DNA from: an uncultured Eggerthella sp.
Lineage (GTDB): Bacteria > Actinomycetota > Coriobacteriia > Coriobacteriales > Eggerthellaceae
NCBI GenBank assembly: GCA_900547965.1
Contig: URJE01000039.1
Coordinates: 1 to 14,624, forward strand
DNA: 14,624 bases
Direction: 5' to 3'
The number at the start of each line of letters is the position of its first letter. The stretch's first letter is position 1. Below the pieces are notes generated by a model. That model did no database searches and was not told the DNA's origin. It worked only from the letters and a program-made list of their open reading frames with translations. Of the stretch, positions 14,324 to 14,624 are shown piece after piece. The position numbers were made by a program, and so were the translations under genes.

Positions 14324-14624
14324 GTTGGGAAATATGACAGACGTTTCTTAATTTCATGAGAAAGCGGTGTGAAGGATATCGAAATCAATCGCCAGCGTTG
14401 CCTTCGCGTGCCAGCTGTTCACGTTGTTTCATGGCGCTGAATCCAATAGTGCCGTTTCGGAAGCGTAAAAACAAAAATCTCGCCCTTTCTGCAACTTTTT
14501 TTCGATTGGCAATCCTCGCCCACCCGCAAAAGACGGAAAAAAGCCTCCCAACAGTTAATTTGCTGCACTTTTGAGCCAATATCAGTATTTAAAGAAATCG
14601 CAGCAGCCCCTAATCGCAAAAAAG
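14324..14624. other. Non-coding, A/T-tract-rich end of window
   Basis: No gene is supported. Overlapping 64-72-residue frames on both strands are low in family-like sequence. The stretch has repeated A- or T-runs (14467-14471, 14475-14479, 14497-14503, 14527-14530, 14537-14542, 14618-14623) and a weak dyad with a loop, CAACA...TGCTG, at 14549-14565. It probably holds the promoter region of the minus-strand gene at 14323, but I could not fix its boxes. Confidence 0.4.

Noticed and set aside
14385..14619. Small minus-strand proteins at the window end
   Set aside because: Two overlapping frames cover the same A/T-tract-rich stretch, neither with a clear start signal or recognisable domain.

Overview
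The window looks like chromosome from an anaerobic, Gram-positive-type bacterium of moderate GC. My best placement is Actinomycetota, class Coriobacteriia (Eggerthellaceae-like). The reasons are the gene order infA-rpmJ-rpsM-rpsK-rpsD-rpoA-rplQ, an oxygen-sensitive class III ribonucleotide reductase as a main locus, a lipoteichoic-acid-synthase-like sulfatase, and a DUF559-like endonuclease-fold protein of a kind I associate with that class. The placement is inference; a clostridial relative is the main alternative.

Layout. Bases 1-1406 hold the C-terminal catalytic part of an LTA-synthase/MdoB-type membrane sulfatase. A good promoter then starts the translation and transcription cluster: infA (TTG start), a 185-base structured gap, rpmJ, rpsM, rpsK, rpsD, rpoA and rplQ (1521-4928), closed by a strong intrinsic terminator. 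After about 300 non-coding bases comes a small membrane protein with a C-terminal zinc ribbon (5281-5703). Next is the anaerobic dNTP module: nrdD (5991-8213) and its radical-SAM activase nrdG (8433-8981), then an ECF-transporter T subunit (8993-9832) and enolase (9930-11222) with its own terminator. The rest is on the minus strand: a DUF362 protein (11542-12552), a membrane-anchored XRE-type regulator (12628-13239) and the DUF559-like protein (13394-14323). The last 300 bases hold no gene that I can support.

How the parts work together. The first block makes core ribosome parts, initiation factor 1 and the RNA polymerase alpha subunit in one co-directional run. NrdD and NrdG form a working pair: NrdG makes the glycyl radical that NrdD needs to reduce ribonucleoside triphosphates without oxygen. 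Enolase is glycolytic and probably independently transcribed. The three minus-strand genes have no clear link with one another.

The most unusual content is non-coding and lies around the nrd genes. Upstream of nrdD are two spaced dyads and then three copies of a 12-base dyad at 19-20 base spacing. Between nrdD and nrdG is a 219-base gap with a 12-bp perfect hairpin on the nrdD stop codon, a 98-base rod-like structure, and a third hairpin whose arm could pair alternatively with that rod. No CRISPR array, transposase, tRNA or rRNA gene was seen.
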